Assembly: GCA_020846145.1 (NCBI GenBank)
Contig: JADLEL010000101.1
Location: 1 to 63,522 of the forward strand
Source of the DNA: Pirellulales bacterium
Lineage (GTDB): Bacteria > Planctomycetota > Planctomycetia > Pirellulales > Thermoguttaceae
Length of the DNA: 63,522 nucleotides
Reading direction: 5' to 3'
The notes under the pieces were generated by a model. The model did not search any database. It was not told where the DNA came from and saw nothing but the letters and a program-made list of their open reading frames with translations. Every line of letters begins with the position of its first letter. The stretch's first letter is position 1. A program made the position numbers and the translations under genes. Below, piece after piece: positions 40,955 through 50,980 of this stretch.

Positions 40955-41092
40955 TCGTTCCCGCGCTCTGCGCGGGAGCGCACTTGTCGGACGCTCCGCG
41001 TCCGATGCGATTGTATGTAGTTGCGTTAGCAGGCGATTCGGCGACGCAGGAGCGTCGCGGAATTGCGTTCCCACGCGGAGCGTGGGAACGAG
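40955..41092. repeat. GTTCCCGCGC/GCGTTCCCACGC palindromic element
   Basis: The element starts GTTCCCGCGCTCTGCGCGGGAG and ends GTTCCCACGCGGAGCGTGGGAAC. Smaller inverted segments (GGACGCTCCGCGTCC) lie between. It fills the gap between the DUF58 and BatA genes. A related form follows the HD-GYP gene near 59765. Confidence 0.8.
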
Positions 41093-41104
41093 GTGTCTCT
41101 TTTC

Positions 41105-42004
41105 TTAGGATTGTATCTTCAATAGCCGGTGGCTCAAAAACGCGGCCAGCGCGGCGTCGAGCGGTTGGCTCGTGCGGAGTTGGACGTAATCGACGGCGTT
41201 GCCCGCGCAGCCGCGGCGGATTTCCTCCAAATAGGCGTTCAGGGCGTTCAAATAGCCTTCGCGCAAGGCGCGGGGATTGCAGCGAAGTTGATCGGCGGTT
41301 TCCAGCCCCTCGAAGCGCGTGGGGCCGCTGAAGGGGAAGTCCATTTCGTCGTCGTCGAGCACGTGGAACAAAAGCACGTCGTGCCCGCGGCTCCGCAGCA
41401 GCTTCAGCCCCTTGAAAAGCCCCTTGCGCTCGACCAGCAAATCGGAGATCAGCACCATCACGCCGCGGCGGGGAAAGCTTTCGGCCGCCTGGCGGAGGAT
41501 CTGGTAAAGATCGGTCTTGTCGCGCGGGGAGCAAGCGTCGAGGGCCTGGAGGATCGAATCGAGGTGATTGCGCTTGGATCGGAGGGGGACCGTCGTCCGC
41601 GCGGCGTCGGCGAAGGCCACGCAGCCGACGGCGTCCTGCTGTTTCAACAGCAGGTAGGCGAGGCAGGCGGCGATGGTGCAACCGTATTCGTATTTATTCA
41701 GCGCCCCGTTGCCGTAACGCATGCTGTTCGAGACGTCGCACAGCAGCGTGCAGCGGAGGTTGGTTTCTTCCTCGAACTGTTTGACGTAAAAGCGGTCCTG
41801 CTTGGCCCAGACTTTCCAATCGACGTAGCGGAGGTCGTCGCCGTAGGTGTATTCGCGGTGTTGGCGGAACTCGATCGACTGCCCGAAGTAGGGGCTGCGG
41901 TGCATGCCCGACAGAAATCCTTCGACGATGTAGCGGGCGCGGAGGTCGAGCCGCGCGATCCGCTTCACGGTTTCGGGATGGAGGAATCGTTGGGGGTCGG
42001 ACAT
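41105..42004 (-). CDS. DUF58 (vWA-like) protein
   Basis: The protein has 299 residues. The DUF58 landmark is present: GQSIEFRQHREYTYGDDLRYVDWKVWAK. A vWA-like fold follows, with a complete MIDAS-like DVSNSM (DxSxS), LISDLLVE and VLLFHVLDDDE. Such proteins are regular partners of MoxR ATPases, encoded next to them as here. There is no membrane helix, so it is probably cytoplasmic. The start at 42004 is the family N-terminus (MSDPQRFLHPE). The in-frame extension to 42145 translates heptamer repeats and is rejected. Confidence 0.93.
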   Translation of the reverse strand: MSDPQRFLHPETVKRIARLDLRARYIVEGFLSGMHRSPYFGQSIEFRQHREYTYGDDLRYVDWKVWAKQDRFYVKQFEEETNLRCTLLCDVSNSMRYGNGALNKYEYGCTIAACLAYLLLKQQDAVGCVAFADAARTTVPLRSKRNHLDSILQALDACSPRDKTDLYQILRQAAESFPRRGVMVLISDLLVERKGLFKGLKLLRSRGHDVLLFHVLDDDEMDFPFSGPTRFEGLETADQLRCNPRALREGYLNALNAYLEEIRRGCAGNAVDYVQLRTSQPLDAALAAFLSHRLLKIQS

Positions 42005-42059
42005 GTGGCAGGAAATAGGGGATAGGAATTTGGCGGCATTAAGCGGGGGCAATATCCTC

Positions 42060-42152
42060 GTTTCTTCGGTGAGCAATGGAAAGAGTGGGAACGGAGTCTC
42101 GAATCTCAAATCCCTGATCTCTAACCCCTGATCTCTAACCCCCAATCCCTAT
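42060..42152. repeat. Heptamer repeats between moxR and DUF58 genes
   Basis: Units of CTAACCC/CTGATCT type with seven-base period are seen near 42110-42150, and GAATCTC/AAATCCC variants just before. They occupy most of the gap. Confidence 0.75.
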
Positions 42153-42154
42153 TC

Positions 42155-43204
<1,050 letters not shown>

Positions 43205-43236
43205 GAATGGTTCTCGTAATGATGTGAAATTCGATA

Positions 43237-43319
43237 GCGAGCCGAGGGATTTATCCCCTCAGCTGGAAGCACCATGCGGTATTATCCTTCCAGCCGAGGG
43301 GATAAACCCCTCGGCTCGC
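43237..43319. repeat. 83-bp palindrome upstream of moxR
   Basis: Arms 43237-43269 and 43287-43319 match in 31 of 33 positions as inverted repeats (GCGAGCCGAGGG outer end). Each arm has an inner hairpin (GAGGGATTTATCCCCTC). It may end or attenuate transcription from the prenyltransferase-fold gene into moxR. Confidence 0.9.
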
Positions 43320-43327
43320 CATGGATG

Positions 43328-44353
43328 CTACCGTTGGTAAATCGGGAGTACCCCCTTGGGGAGTTGCAGGATGGTGAGGTTCACCGCGGTGGTGTAGGTT
43401 TGGCCGATATAGCTCTGGCTCCAAGAGCCATCGGCGGCGGCCTCGGAAATAATACGTTGAAAAACCTTGTCGCGGTACTCTTCCCACGCTTTTCCCCCCT
43501 CCCGGTAAAGAACCTGCGAATAATAGTAATGGGCGTAGTGCCAATGCCCGAAACTTTGGTTGGAAATGTTATCCAACTGACGGCGGCAGTAATTCATCAG
43601 TTTGGGGACGTATTGGCTGTCGTATTCGCCAGCGTTGAAGAGGCCGGCGATGGACGCGGCGGTGATGGCGGGCCGCCCGCCACCTCCCTGGGAGTTATAT
43701 TGCACCCCACCATCGTCGCCGGTGCATTTTTTGATGTAGGCCACGGCTTTCTCGACGATTTCCTTGGGCACGGGAATGCCGGCGTTGCGGCATCCGCGCA
43801 GACCTTGGACTTGCGTGATGGTGGTCGAGCCTTCGTCGAAATCGTGGCCGTCCTTGGCGCTGACGTATCCCCAGCCGCCGGCCGGCGTTTGCGCGCGGCC
43901 GCAAAACACGACCGCCCGCGTCAACACATCGACCAATTGCGCGCGGCGCTCGGCGTCTTCTTCCTCGCCCAATACTTGCGAGAGAAAGAGCATGGAGAAA
44001 CCGTGGCCGTAAGTGTAACGGTCGTCGCGGGTCGGATCGCCGATCAGCCCGTTGCTCCGGCTGCGGTTCGCCAGATAATCGACCGCGCGGCGGATGTTTG
44101 GGGCATATTTGCCTTGGGTCGTGGTCGAACCATCGGAGAGCAAGGCGATGCCGGCCATCGCGGTAATCGCCGTCGGATAGTTCTCGTTTTGCGAGTTCCA
44201 GTGCCCCATCCGCGATTGCCGCGCAGCTAGCCATTCCAATCCCCGGCCGACGGCGCGTTCCACGTCGGCGTCCTTGACCGCCGCCGAAAGCGGCGCGGCG
44301 GGAATCGCCGCGAAAGCGAACAGTAGGGCAAGTTGCGATATTTTATTGTACAT
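43328..44353 (-). CDS. Secreted prenyltransferase/squalene-cyclase-fold repeat protein
   Basis: The 341 residues begin with a signal peptide ([18 protein letters not shown]). Repeats of the alpha/alpha-barrel type follow: [56 protein letters not shown] and a final [24 protein letters not shown]. The QxxxGxW-type motif is seen in squalene cyclases and prenyltransferases, but the catalytic DDxTA-type motif is not evident and the protein is secreted, so an enzymatic role is doubtful. It lies between the PQQ-propeller gene and moxR on the same strand, suggesting a joint function in the envelope. Confidence 0.85.
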   Translation of the reverse strand: MYNKISQLALLFAFAAIPAAPLSAAVKDADVERAVGRGLEWLAARQSRMGHWNSQNENYPTAITAMAGIALLSDGSTTTQGKYAPNIRRAVDYLANRSRSNGLIGDPTRDDRYTYGHGFSMLFLSQVLGEEEDAERRAQLVDVLTRAVVFCGRAQTPAGGWGYVSAKDGHDFDEGSTTITQVQGLRGCRNAGIPVPKEIVEKAVAYIKKCTGDDGGVQYNSQGGGGRPAITAASIAGLFNAGEYDSQYVPKLMNYCRRQLDNISNQSFGHWHYAHYYYSQVLYREGGKAWEEYRDKVFQRIISEAAADGSWSQSYIGQTYTTAVNLTILQLPKGVLPIYQR

Positions 44354-44387
44354 GGCGGTTTTGGTCTTCAGTTAAGGTGCGGAGGAC

Positions 44388-44633
44388 AGAGTAGGCGGTA
44401 GGCAGTAGGCGGTAGGCAGTGGGCAGTGGACGGTGGACAGTGGGCAGTGGACAGTGGGCAGTGGGCAGTGGGCAGTGGGCAGTGGACAGTGGGCAGTGGA
44501 CAGTGGACAGTGGGTAGTGGACAGTGGGCAGTCAGGAGGAATGGATGAAGGACGAATGAACGCCGCTTCCGGCTTTGCTTTACTTACTAACCACTAACCA
44601 CTGACCACTGCCTACCGCCTACTGCCTACTGCC
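44388..44633. repeat. GTAGGCR and CAGTGGR heptamer arrays with inverted partners
   Basis: GTAGGCG/GTAGGCA units lead into about 17 CAGTGGG/CAGTGGA units (to 44530). An ATGAAGG patch follows, and then inverted CCACTGA, CCTACCG and CCTACTG units (44580-44633). The arms can fold back on each other. Confidence 0.88.
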
Positions 44634-44637
44634 TACG

Positions 44638-47600
44638 TCATTCATCAAACTCCACCCCCGGCGTCTTGAACATGCCTTCGGCGGCGTTTTTCAAGGCTTT
44701 GAACAGCGATTTGGGGGGCGCGTTTTTCTTTTCTTCGGCCTGCAGCTTTTCGAGTTCCTCTTTCGTGGGCCAGGGTTGGTCGGTGAAGGTCAGGGTAACC
44801 GCGCCGCGCTGCATGGCGAGTTGCATGGTTTTCTTTTCCGGATCGGCGTCGATTTTGAAATAATAAGCGGTCTGCGGAAGGTCTTCTTTTTCGTACGCGA
44901 CGCGGCCGGTGCGTTTGTCGATCACCTGAACCGCCAGGCGAATTCTCGTCGACCGATTCGGCTGCGACTCGGAAACGTGCGCGGCGAACACGAGCGCGGG
45001 AAAGCCTTGGGGCTGGCCGGACACGAGATGTTGGTTGGAGATTTTCACCGCTTCCGGCCAGAGGAGCTTGCCTTGCCGGTCGATGGCGTATAAACGCCCG
45101 CGGAGGATGGATTTGTCTCCGCCCCCGTTCACCGGATGCGATTGAATGGAATTGATCGCCAGCCGCGGCACGGAGTTGGTCAGGATGAGGTACGACTCTT
45201 CGTAGGGAATCAGGCTGAGTTCGGCGAGGTTGTTATCCGGTTCGAGTTGGGTCTCGGCCAGCACGTTGCCGCCGGGCAGGGCGACGAGCGTGAATTTCCC
45301 GCTCGGCTCCAAAATTCCCAGCACTTCCCGGTTCAGCACGTTGCATTGGGCCTTGGCGGAAAAACCGCGGGCCGGCCAGAGGCTTTTCCGTTGCCAGACG
45401 TCGATCATTTCGAGAACGCGGCGGTCCCCTTTTTGCCGCCAATAGAGCAAATTGCGGCCGAATGCGGCTAGGCAATCGTTGGTCAAGGGAGCGTACCTCG
45501 TCACTTGCGCGCCGTCCGGGCCCTGCTCGCCGTATTCGCGGCGTTCGATCTTTCGCGAGCCGAGCAGTTCGCCGTCCAAGGCCCGGAGCACCATCGCTTC
45601 GGGCTTGTCGGGGGGCAATACGAAGACGTATTCGTCGTCGCCGAAGATCGTGCTCGAAGGCGGGATCCCCTCGCGCTGCCAAAGCGTTTGTCCATCCATC
45701 GTGTCCAAGGCCCGCAGGGTGCGCGCCCGTTGCACGCAGAGGTAGCGGTTGGCGATGAAATTCGCTTCGCCGGAGGGATTCCCGCCGGAGGCCGATCCGG
45801 GCTGCTGGAAGCGCATCATCGGCGCCGCGGCACGGATTGGCCGTCCGTCCTCGAACGCCGCGCGGGACTCGCCGCCATCTTCCGCCCAGAGGACTTTCGG
45901 CGGATGCGTCCGATCGGCGGCGAGAGTATCGATCGCCACCAGGCGGCCACCTGCCGGTATCAGCAGCACGTGCCCCCAGGCCCTGACCTGCGCTCCCTCG
46001 CGGTTAAACGCGAGCGACTGGTTTTGCAATTGGTTTTCCTCGTTGAGGGGAAATTGCCAGATTTCGCCGCCGAAGCCGTCGTAACAGAAGATCGTCATCC
46101 GGCTCTGGTCGAACACCAAATTCAGATCCTCGAAATACGGCCCGCGGTTCCCGCGAAATTCCAAGGGGATGCGGCCGTAACTGACGCGATTGCTAGCGGT
46201 TCGGGACGCATCGGCGGCCAATTCCACTTTGCCCGTAGGCCATTGGCCGCGGCGCTCGATGGCCTTGCGGAGCGGATCGTCCGGCGGAATCGCTTCCGCC
46301 AACTGGCGGCCGGTTTTGCCGTCGCGGCAGACGATCTCGCCGTACCGCGAGCGGAGCCAGCGATAACTCGCCGCGGCCGCTTCGGTTTGGGCGGACTGGC
46401 GATAGAATTCGGCCGCCTCGGCGAGTGCCGCGCCGCCGGCGACGGGACTCAGAACGGGTTGCGACTGCCAGAGCGTCATTTCCACTTCCAGCGGACGCCC
46501 GCTCTTCTTGAGTTTTTCCATCAACTCCGCGCGGGCTTGATCCGCAGCCGGCTGATTGTCGAAAATTCCCAGAAACGCTCGCAGGGCGTCGATCGATCCG
46601 TCCGCGCGCGCGGCTTTCAGCCGCGCGGCGATCGCGGCGTCCATCTGCGCGGCGAATTCGGACTTGGCGGAGGATCGCAGAGAATCGAGGCAGGCTCGAA
46701 TCCACCGGTCGCGGCGGACCGATCGCAATTTAGAGACCGATTCCAGCGGCGCGCGCCCCGGATCGAGGTCGAGCAGCGCTTGGCATCGGTCGAAGGCCGC
46801 TGCGAACTCGCCCTCCGCTTGCATGCCGGCGATCATCAACCGCAAGTAGTCTGCCCGTTGCGCGGAATTCTCGAGCAGCGTTTCGATTTCCGCGCCGCGG
46901 CCGCGCGAGGCGGCGAATTCGGTCCGCAAACCGTCCAGCAAGGTCTCGCGGAGCAACGATTTAGCGCGCGGCTCGGCGGCGATTTCGTAAGCCTTGCGGT
47001 AGCACTCGACGGCTTCCTCGCGGTTGCCGGAGTCCAGCAGGATTTCGCCGCGGAGGCAGAGGGCTTCGGCGTCGCGGGGATTGGCGGCCAACCGGCCGGC
47101 GGCCTCGGCCGCGGCGGCGTCGAGTTGATAAAACGCCTCCAAACCGCGATAGTTTTGCGAAAGGACGCGGCCCTTATAGCAGACGAGATTGCCGGGAATT
47201 TCGCCCTTCCGCGACTTGGAAAATCGCGCGATCTTTCCCGCGTCAAGGTCGATCGCCGCCACTTCTGCGGAGCTTAGCGGCAGATAATACTTGTCGCCGC
47301 TCAAAAAACCGCGGCCGCTGGGCAAGACGCCTTCGGGCAATTCGACGGGGCGGCCGTTCCACGCCGCTTTGCCGTCCTCGAGCCGGTAAGCGCAAACGCG
47401 ATTGCGGCCCGCCACGACGACGTTCTCCCGATGCACGCAGGCGACGTATAAATCATCCTGCCGGGGAACCTTCCATTTCACGTTGCCGTCGGCGAGATTC
47501 AAGCAATGCAGGAAATCGGAATCCACCGGAGAAACCAGCACCCGGCCGCCGACGATCGAGACGCTCGAATCGCTCCATCGCGCGGGATCGACGCCGTAGG

Positions 47601-49428
47601 GATACTGCCGGAACCGCCAGGCGTTGAAGCGCGGACTATTTTCCCTCGTTTCCTGGGAATAATGGTATCCCCAAAGCAGCGACCGGGTGGCCAAATCGAC
47701 GGCCACCACCGCGCCGGTCGAAGTTGGGCAAACCAAAATGCCGTCGGCGTAGGAAGGCGATACGCCGGTGGTCCGCCGCAGCAAATCATCTTGCATTCCC
47801 GGCTCCAGGAGCGACAATTGTTGCGACCAGACCACGCGATCGCGCCGCTTTTCGGGATCGGGATCCAGCACGAACAGCCGGATTTCGCCCTTCGCTTCCC
47901 CGATCGCGTAAAGCTGTCCCAAGAGCGGCAAGGGAGGACCGAGAAAAAAGGTCTCCGCTTGCGGCAGGGCGAATTGATCGTTCGGTCCGCCGAGAGCCCA
48001 CTTGAGCTTGCCCGTGCGGAGATCGCGGGCCGCTAAATAATTGAAATCGGCCGCCTCGCGGGAAGCGCTCATCCGCCGGCCGATGAATGTCGCCGCGCGC
48101 ACGGCGCCGCCGCCGTTCGACCAGGCGTCTTCGATGCTATAGACCAGCCGGCCGTCGCTGCTGAGCGTGCCGAAAAGCGAATCGTCCCACACCCGGCCGA
48201 GGCCCTGGATCGATGCCGGATTCTGGAGATTGATGCCGAGGTTCTGGCGAAAGGGGACATCGAGATCGCCGGGGAGGTTCGCGTTGACCTCCTCCGATTC
48301 CTCCACGGGCACTTCCCAGAGCCGTTTGCCGGTGTGGAAATCCAGCGCCAATAAATTACAGTGGGTTCGCATCAACACCACGTCGTCCACCACCAGGGGA
48401 TGCGAGTTGGGGAGCAAGGGCTGATCGGCATCGGCTTTCGCACGATACAATTGCTGCAGCGCTTCTTCGATGGCGGGATCGGCGGCGGCGGGCACTTCCC
48501 ACCGCATATTCAGCAAGGGCGCGCTGCCCGGCGACGCCGCGTTGCGCCGCGGATCGCCGCGGAACATCACCCAGCAGTCGGCGACCGTTCCCGGCGCGGG
48601 CATCGGGCCGACCCGCGCGACGAGCCAATCCAGCGCTTCGGAGTTCTCCTTGAAGAGCGGGACATTTTTTCCGCCGATCACGAGTTGCCGGTTGGGATTT
48701 TGGTTTTTGAACTCGATCAGCACCGCTTTGGCCTTCTCCGGTTCGCCCGCTTGCAGCCAGCTCGAGGCCAAGGCCAGCGAGAGGATCGGCTCGAATTGCC
48801 GGTCGAGGTACGAGACCGCCTTGAGCCGCTGCAAGGCGAGGGCCGCCGCCAGGGGCCGGGCGCGGTCCAAATGGTGCAAACCCAATAAAAAGGCGGCTTC
48901 GTAGCCGGCTTTGGTATGAAAGAACCGCCGGGCGACTTCGGCGATGGCCGCGACATCGCCCTCCGCAACCGCGGCGTTTAACGTGGCACGCGCGCGGTCG
49001 CCGTAACTGGCTTCGTAAATCTCGCGGCCCTCCGGGGGCATTTCGCCGATCATCCGCTGCGCTTCGGCCTTCAAACTGCGATGAATCGAGCGGTTCTTCG
49101 CCGGCTGAAAGAAATAATCCTCCTGGCCGTCGAGAATGGCGCCCAAGTTGCGGACGGCATCGCCGTACCGGCCTCTCTCGATCAGTTCCTTGGCTTGGCT
49201 CAGCAATTTCAACGAGGCGCGATCGGGGATCGGAAAAACGTTGTTCACCGGCTCGTCCGCCGGTTTCTCGGCTTCTCCTAGATTGGCGGGATTGGGGACT
49301 CTCATTCCGCGCCCCATGATTCGCGGTATTTGAACTTGTCCCCGGGCAAATCCCCCCCCGCATGGCATCTCCACAAAAAAGGCAATCGCAGTTAGAAAAA
49401 CGAAGAGATTCCGATTTTTTCTCCTCAT
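44638..49428 (-). CDS. Large secreted PQQ-propeller/TPR protein
   Basis: The protein has 1596 residues. The signal peptide (NLFVFLTAIAFFVEMPCGGGFA) precedes a region of helical TPR-like repeats (about 60-230). PQQ-type beta-propeller repeats follow with motifs such as LLALDFHTGKRLWEVPV, VVAVDLATRSLLWGY and LADGNVKWKVP. A second helical block lies in the middle (about 830-1080; NPRDAEALCLRGEILLDSGN) and more propeller repeats at the C-terminus (LRALDTMDGQTLWQREG). It probably serves as a protein-protein platform in the periplasm; no cofactor use is shown. The start at 49428 has AGGTGG before it; the in-frame 5' extension is unlikely. It is the first gene of the long minus-strand block. Confidence 0.88.
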   Translation of the reverse strand: MRRKNRNLFVFLTAIAFFVEMPCGGGFARGQVQIPRIMGRGMRVPNPANLGEAEKPADEPVNNVFPIPDRASLKLLSQAKELIERGRYGDAVRNLGAILDGQEDYFFQPAKNRSIHRSLKAEAQRMIGEMPPEGREIYEASYGDRARATLNAAVAEGDVAAIAEVARRFFHTKAGYEAAFLLGLHHLDRARPLAAALALQRLKAVSYLDRQFEPILSLALASSWLQAGEPEKAKAVLIEFKNQNPNRQLVIGGKNVPLFKENSEALDWLVARVGPMPAPGTVADCWVMFRGDPRRNAASPGSAPLLNMRWEVPAAADPAIEEALQQLYRAKADADQPLLPNSHPLVVDDVVLMRTHCNLLALDFHTGKRLWEVPVEESEEVNANLPGDLDVPFRQNLGINLQNPASIQGLGRVWDDSLFGTLSSDGRLVYSIEDAWSNGGGAVRAATFIGRRMSASREAADFNYLAARDLRTGKLKWALGGPNDQFALPQAETFFLGPPLPLLGQLYAIGEAKGEIRLFVLDPDPEKRRDRVVWSQQLSLLEPGMQDDLLRRTTGVSPSYADGILVCPTSTGAVVAVDLATRSLLWGYHYSQETRENSPRFNAWRFRQYPYGVDPARWSDSSVSIVGGRVLVSPVDSDFLHCLNLADGNVKWKVPRQDDLYVACVHRENVVVAGRNRVCAYRLEDGKAAWNGRPVELPEGVLPSGRGFLSGDKYYLPLSSAEVAAIDLDAGKIARFSKSRKGEIPGNLVCYKGRVLSQNYRGLEAFYQLDAAAAEAAGRLAANPRDAEALCLRGEILLDSGNREEAVECYRKAYEIAAEPRAKSLLRETLLDGLRTEFAASRGRGAEIETLLENSAQRADYLRLMIAGMQAEGEFAAAFDRCQALLDLDPGRAPLESVSKLRSVRRDRWIRACLDSLRSSAKSEFAAQMDAAIAARLKAARADGSIDALRAFLGIFDNQPAADQARAELMEKLKKSGRPLEVEMTLWQSQPVLSPVAGGAALAEAAEFYRQSAQTEAAAASYRWLRSRYGEIVCRDGKTGRQLAEAIPPDDPLRKAIERRGQWPTGKVELAADASRTASNRVSYGRIPLEFRGNRGPYFEDLNLVFDQSRMTIFCYDGFGGEIWQFPLNEENQLQNQSLAFNREGAQVRAWGHVLLIPAGGRLVAIDTLAADRTHPPKVLWAEDGGESRAAFEDGRPIRAAAPMMRFQQPGSASGGNPSGEANFIANRYLCVQRARTLRALDTMDGQTLWQREGIPPSSTIFGDDEYVFVLPPDKPEAMVLRALDGELLGSRKIERREYGEQGPDGAQVTRYAPLTNDCLAAFGRNLLYWRQKGDRRVLEMIDVWQRKSLWPARGFSAKAQCNVLNREVLGILEPSGKFTLVALPGGNVLAETQLEPDNNLAELSLIPYEESYLILTNSVPRLAINSIQSHPVNGGGDKSILRGRLYAIDRQGKLLWPEAVKISNQHLVSGQPQGFPALVFAAHVSESQPNRSTRIRLAVQVIDKRTGRVAYEKEDLPQTAYYFKIDADPEKKTMQLAMQRGAVTLTFTDQPWPTKEELEKLQAEEKKNAPPKSLFKALKNAAEGMFKTPGVEFDE

Positions 49429-49500
49429 GACGCCACCTTGGAAAATCGCAACCGTTTCCTCAATCGAAATTGAACCATGCCGAAATATCGCAGCCGGGAC

Positions 49501-49622
49501 TAGTGGTTCGACAACCGTAAAATGACAGGTTGTTGGGATGGCAGTTGCACTGCCATCCCTGGGGCGACAGTACAACTATCGCCCCAACATGAACCTGTCA
49601 AATTATATTTGTCGGACCACTA
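49501..49622. mobile_element. 122-bp TA-flanked MITE-like element
   Basis: The ends TAGTGGTTCGACAA (49501-49514) and TTGTCGGACCACTA (49609-49622) are inverted repeats with one mismatch. A second inner inverted pair (TGACAGGTT with AACCTGTCA) follows. TA at both ends fits the TA target duplication of IS630/Tc1-type transposons. The centre holds GGCAGTTGCACTGCC and a CAGTACAACTATCG palindrome. There is no coding capacity. Confidence 0.6.
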
Positions 49623-50035
49623 GGCTTAGCTTGTCCCACCACTCAACGCAATAAAAACTATAGTATTGCTACGGAGCCGTAATTAAGTAGGTTTTCCCAG
49701 GGAAAAAGTTCACCGCCGAAAAAAACATCGTGCAAGTGAATGGCTCGTAATCCTTATCATAAATCGCAACCTCTTGCTATATAATATCTTAGAGGATATC
49801 GGCCGACTAATCAAGCATTGGTCTCGAAAAGAGTTTGAACCGGTAAAAAACGCGATCCCGATTCAAACGGATCGATAGGCAAATTCACACCCCCCTTCTT
49901 TGAAAATCCCTGGATAGTGCCGAGGTTATCTTGCAGCCGGCCATCGAGGAGACGCAAAACTCCTGAAAAATAATTTCTCGCTCCAAGGACCGAGCAGGAC
50001 TTAACGCCATCAAGCCTAGTCGCCAAACCTGCTTT
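49623..50035. other. Intergenic stretch without a supported gene
   Basis: AT-richer than its surroundings. A 78-codon minus-strand frame (49811-50047) would start with a GTG inside the adjacent MITE and shows no family motif; it may be a remnant of a gene hit by the MITE. An 8-base copy CCTGCTTT at 50028-50035 is the left target duplication of that element. Confidence 0.4.
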
Positions 50036-50240
50036 GTAACCGTTCACAGGGGACTGTCCCGATTTTCGTGGCGCAAAAAATTATGGTGCTCAAAAAGTGC
50101 TTAATCGCCGCGAAAATGGGACTGTCCCCCTCGCGCCGCGGGAAGGGGACAGGTCCATGTTTTCGGCCTACCGTTTGTCCGCAAAATACATTTTCCCGCC
50201 GAAAAATGGACCAGTCCCCGACCGGGGCGTGAACGCTTAC
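50036..50240. mobile_element. IS66-type MITE, copy A (205 bp)
   Basis: The ends are GTAACCGTTCAC and GTGAACGCTTAC, inverted repeats starting GTAAsCG, the end sequence known for IS66-family elements. It is flanked by an 8-bp direct repeat CCTGCTTT (50028-50035 and 50241-50248), the duplication length of IS66. The interior has GGGGACTGTCC-type inverted segments and no gene. A second copy of equal length lies at 53964-54168. Confidence 0.8.
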
Positions 50241-50412
50241 CCTGCTTTCAAGAAGGAAAGCAATCGCCGATTCGGCGCCTCGACGAAGCCAAAAAACGCG
50301 GAAAAACCGGGGATTTTGGGGCGCGGAAAGGCTCAATCCCCGAAAATCGCGGAAAAAACCGCAATTTTTTGGAAAAAAACCGCTTTTTCCCTAGATTTTG
50401 CCGTTTTTCGGG

Positions 50413-50442
50413 TTGCATTTTCCCCAAAAAAGTCTTTAATCT
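50413..50442 (+). promoter_or_regulatory. Possible promoter of the HU-like gene
   Basis: TTGCAT and TAATCT are spaced by 18 bases in an unusual A- and T-run-rich stretch (50284-50460) 67 bases before the start codon. The stretch from 50249 to 50412 holds AAAAACCG/CGGTTTTT-type short inverted segments but no gene. Confidence 0.4.
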
Positions 50443-50508
50443 TTATGTCCTCGAAATCGGACAGACTATCCCTTTCCTTTTTTCACCTCGCATGGAGGAA
50501 ACTCAATT

Positions 50509-50844
50509 ATGGCTAAAGCAGCCGCCAAGAAATCCGTGAAATCCGCCACCAAGACCGAAATCCTCACCAGCATCGCCACCGCCACCGAACTGCCCAAGAA
50601 GAAGGTGGCCGAAGTTCTCGACGCGCTGGCCGCCGAGATCAAAAAGAATCTCGGCAGTCGCGGCCCCGGCATCTTTACGCTGCCGGGACTGGTCAAGATC
50701 GAGAAGAAAAAAGTGCCCGCGCGGCCGGCTCAAAAGAACGTTCTGAATCGCTTCACCGGCGAATATCAAGATCGTCCGGCCAAGCCCGCCTCGGTCAAGG
50801 TTAAGGTCCGCGCCCTCCGCGGCCTCAAAGACATGGTGCAATAG
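50509..50844 (+). CDS. HU/IHF-family DNA-binding protein
   Basis: The protein has 111 residues, slightly longer than typical HU (90) because of a Lys/Ala-rich N-terminal tail (MAKAAAKKSVKSATK). The HU fold is visible: TEILTSIATATELPKKKVAEVLDALAAEI helices, GIFTLPGLVKIEKKKVPARPAQKNVLN, and a DNA-binding beta arm (FTGEYQDRPAKPASVKVKVRALRGLKD). It should bind and bend DNA as a nucleoid protein. GGAGG lies ten bases before the ATG. The Lys-rich N-terminal extension recalls planctomycete nucleoid proteins. Confidence 0.9.
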   Translation: MAKAAAKKSVKSATKTEILTSIATATELPKKKVAEVLDALAAEIKKNLGSRGPGIFTLPGLVKIEKKKVPARPAQKNVLNRFTGEYQDRPAKPASVKVKVRALRGLKDMVQ

Positions 50845-50980
50845 CGGCGGTTCCCGTTCGCGCGATTCAAACCAAGCCGTCCCGCGGAAGCGCGACTTCC
50901 CCGGGCGGTTTGCGTTTCTTGGAGTGGGGAGTGGAGAGTGGAGTTTCTAATCTTGCAATGCCGCAAGTGGCATTCATTCG

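Noticed and set aside
38704..40983. Start of the BatA gene at 40983
   Set aside because: The first 12 residues would come from a palindromic repeat, while the family N-terminus begins at the ATG at 40947.
49811..50047. 78-codon minus-strand gene
   Set aside because: It would start with a GTG inside the IS66-type MITE and has no family motif. At most it is a gene remnant hit by the MITE.
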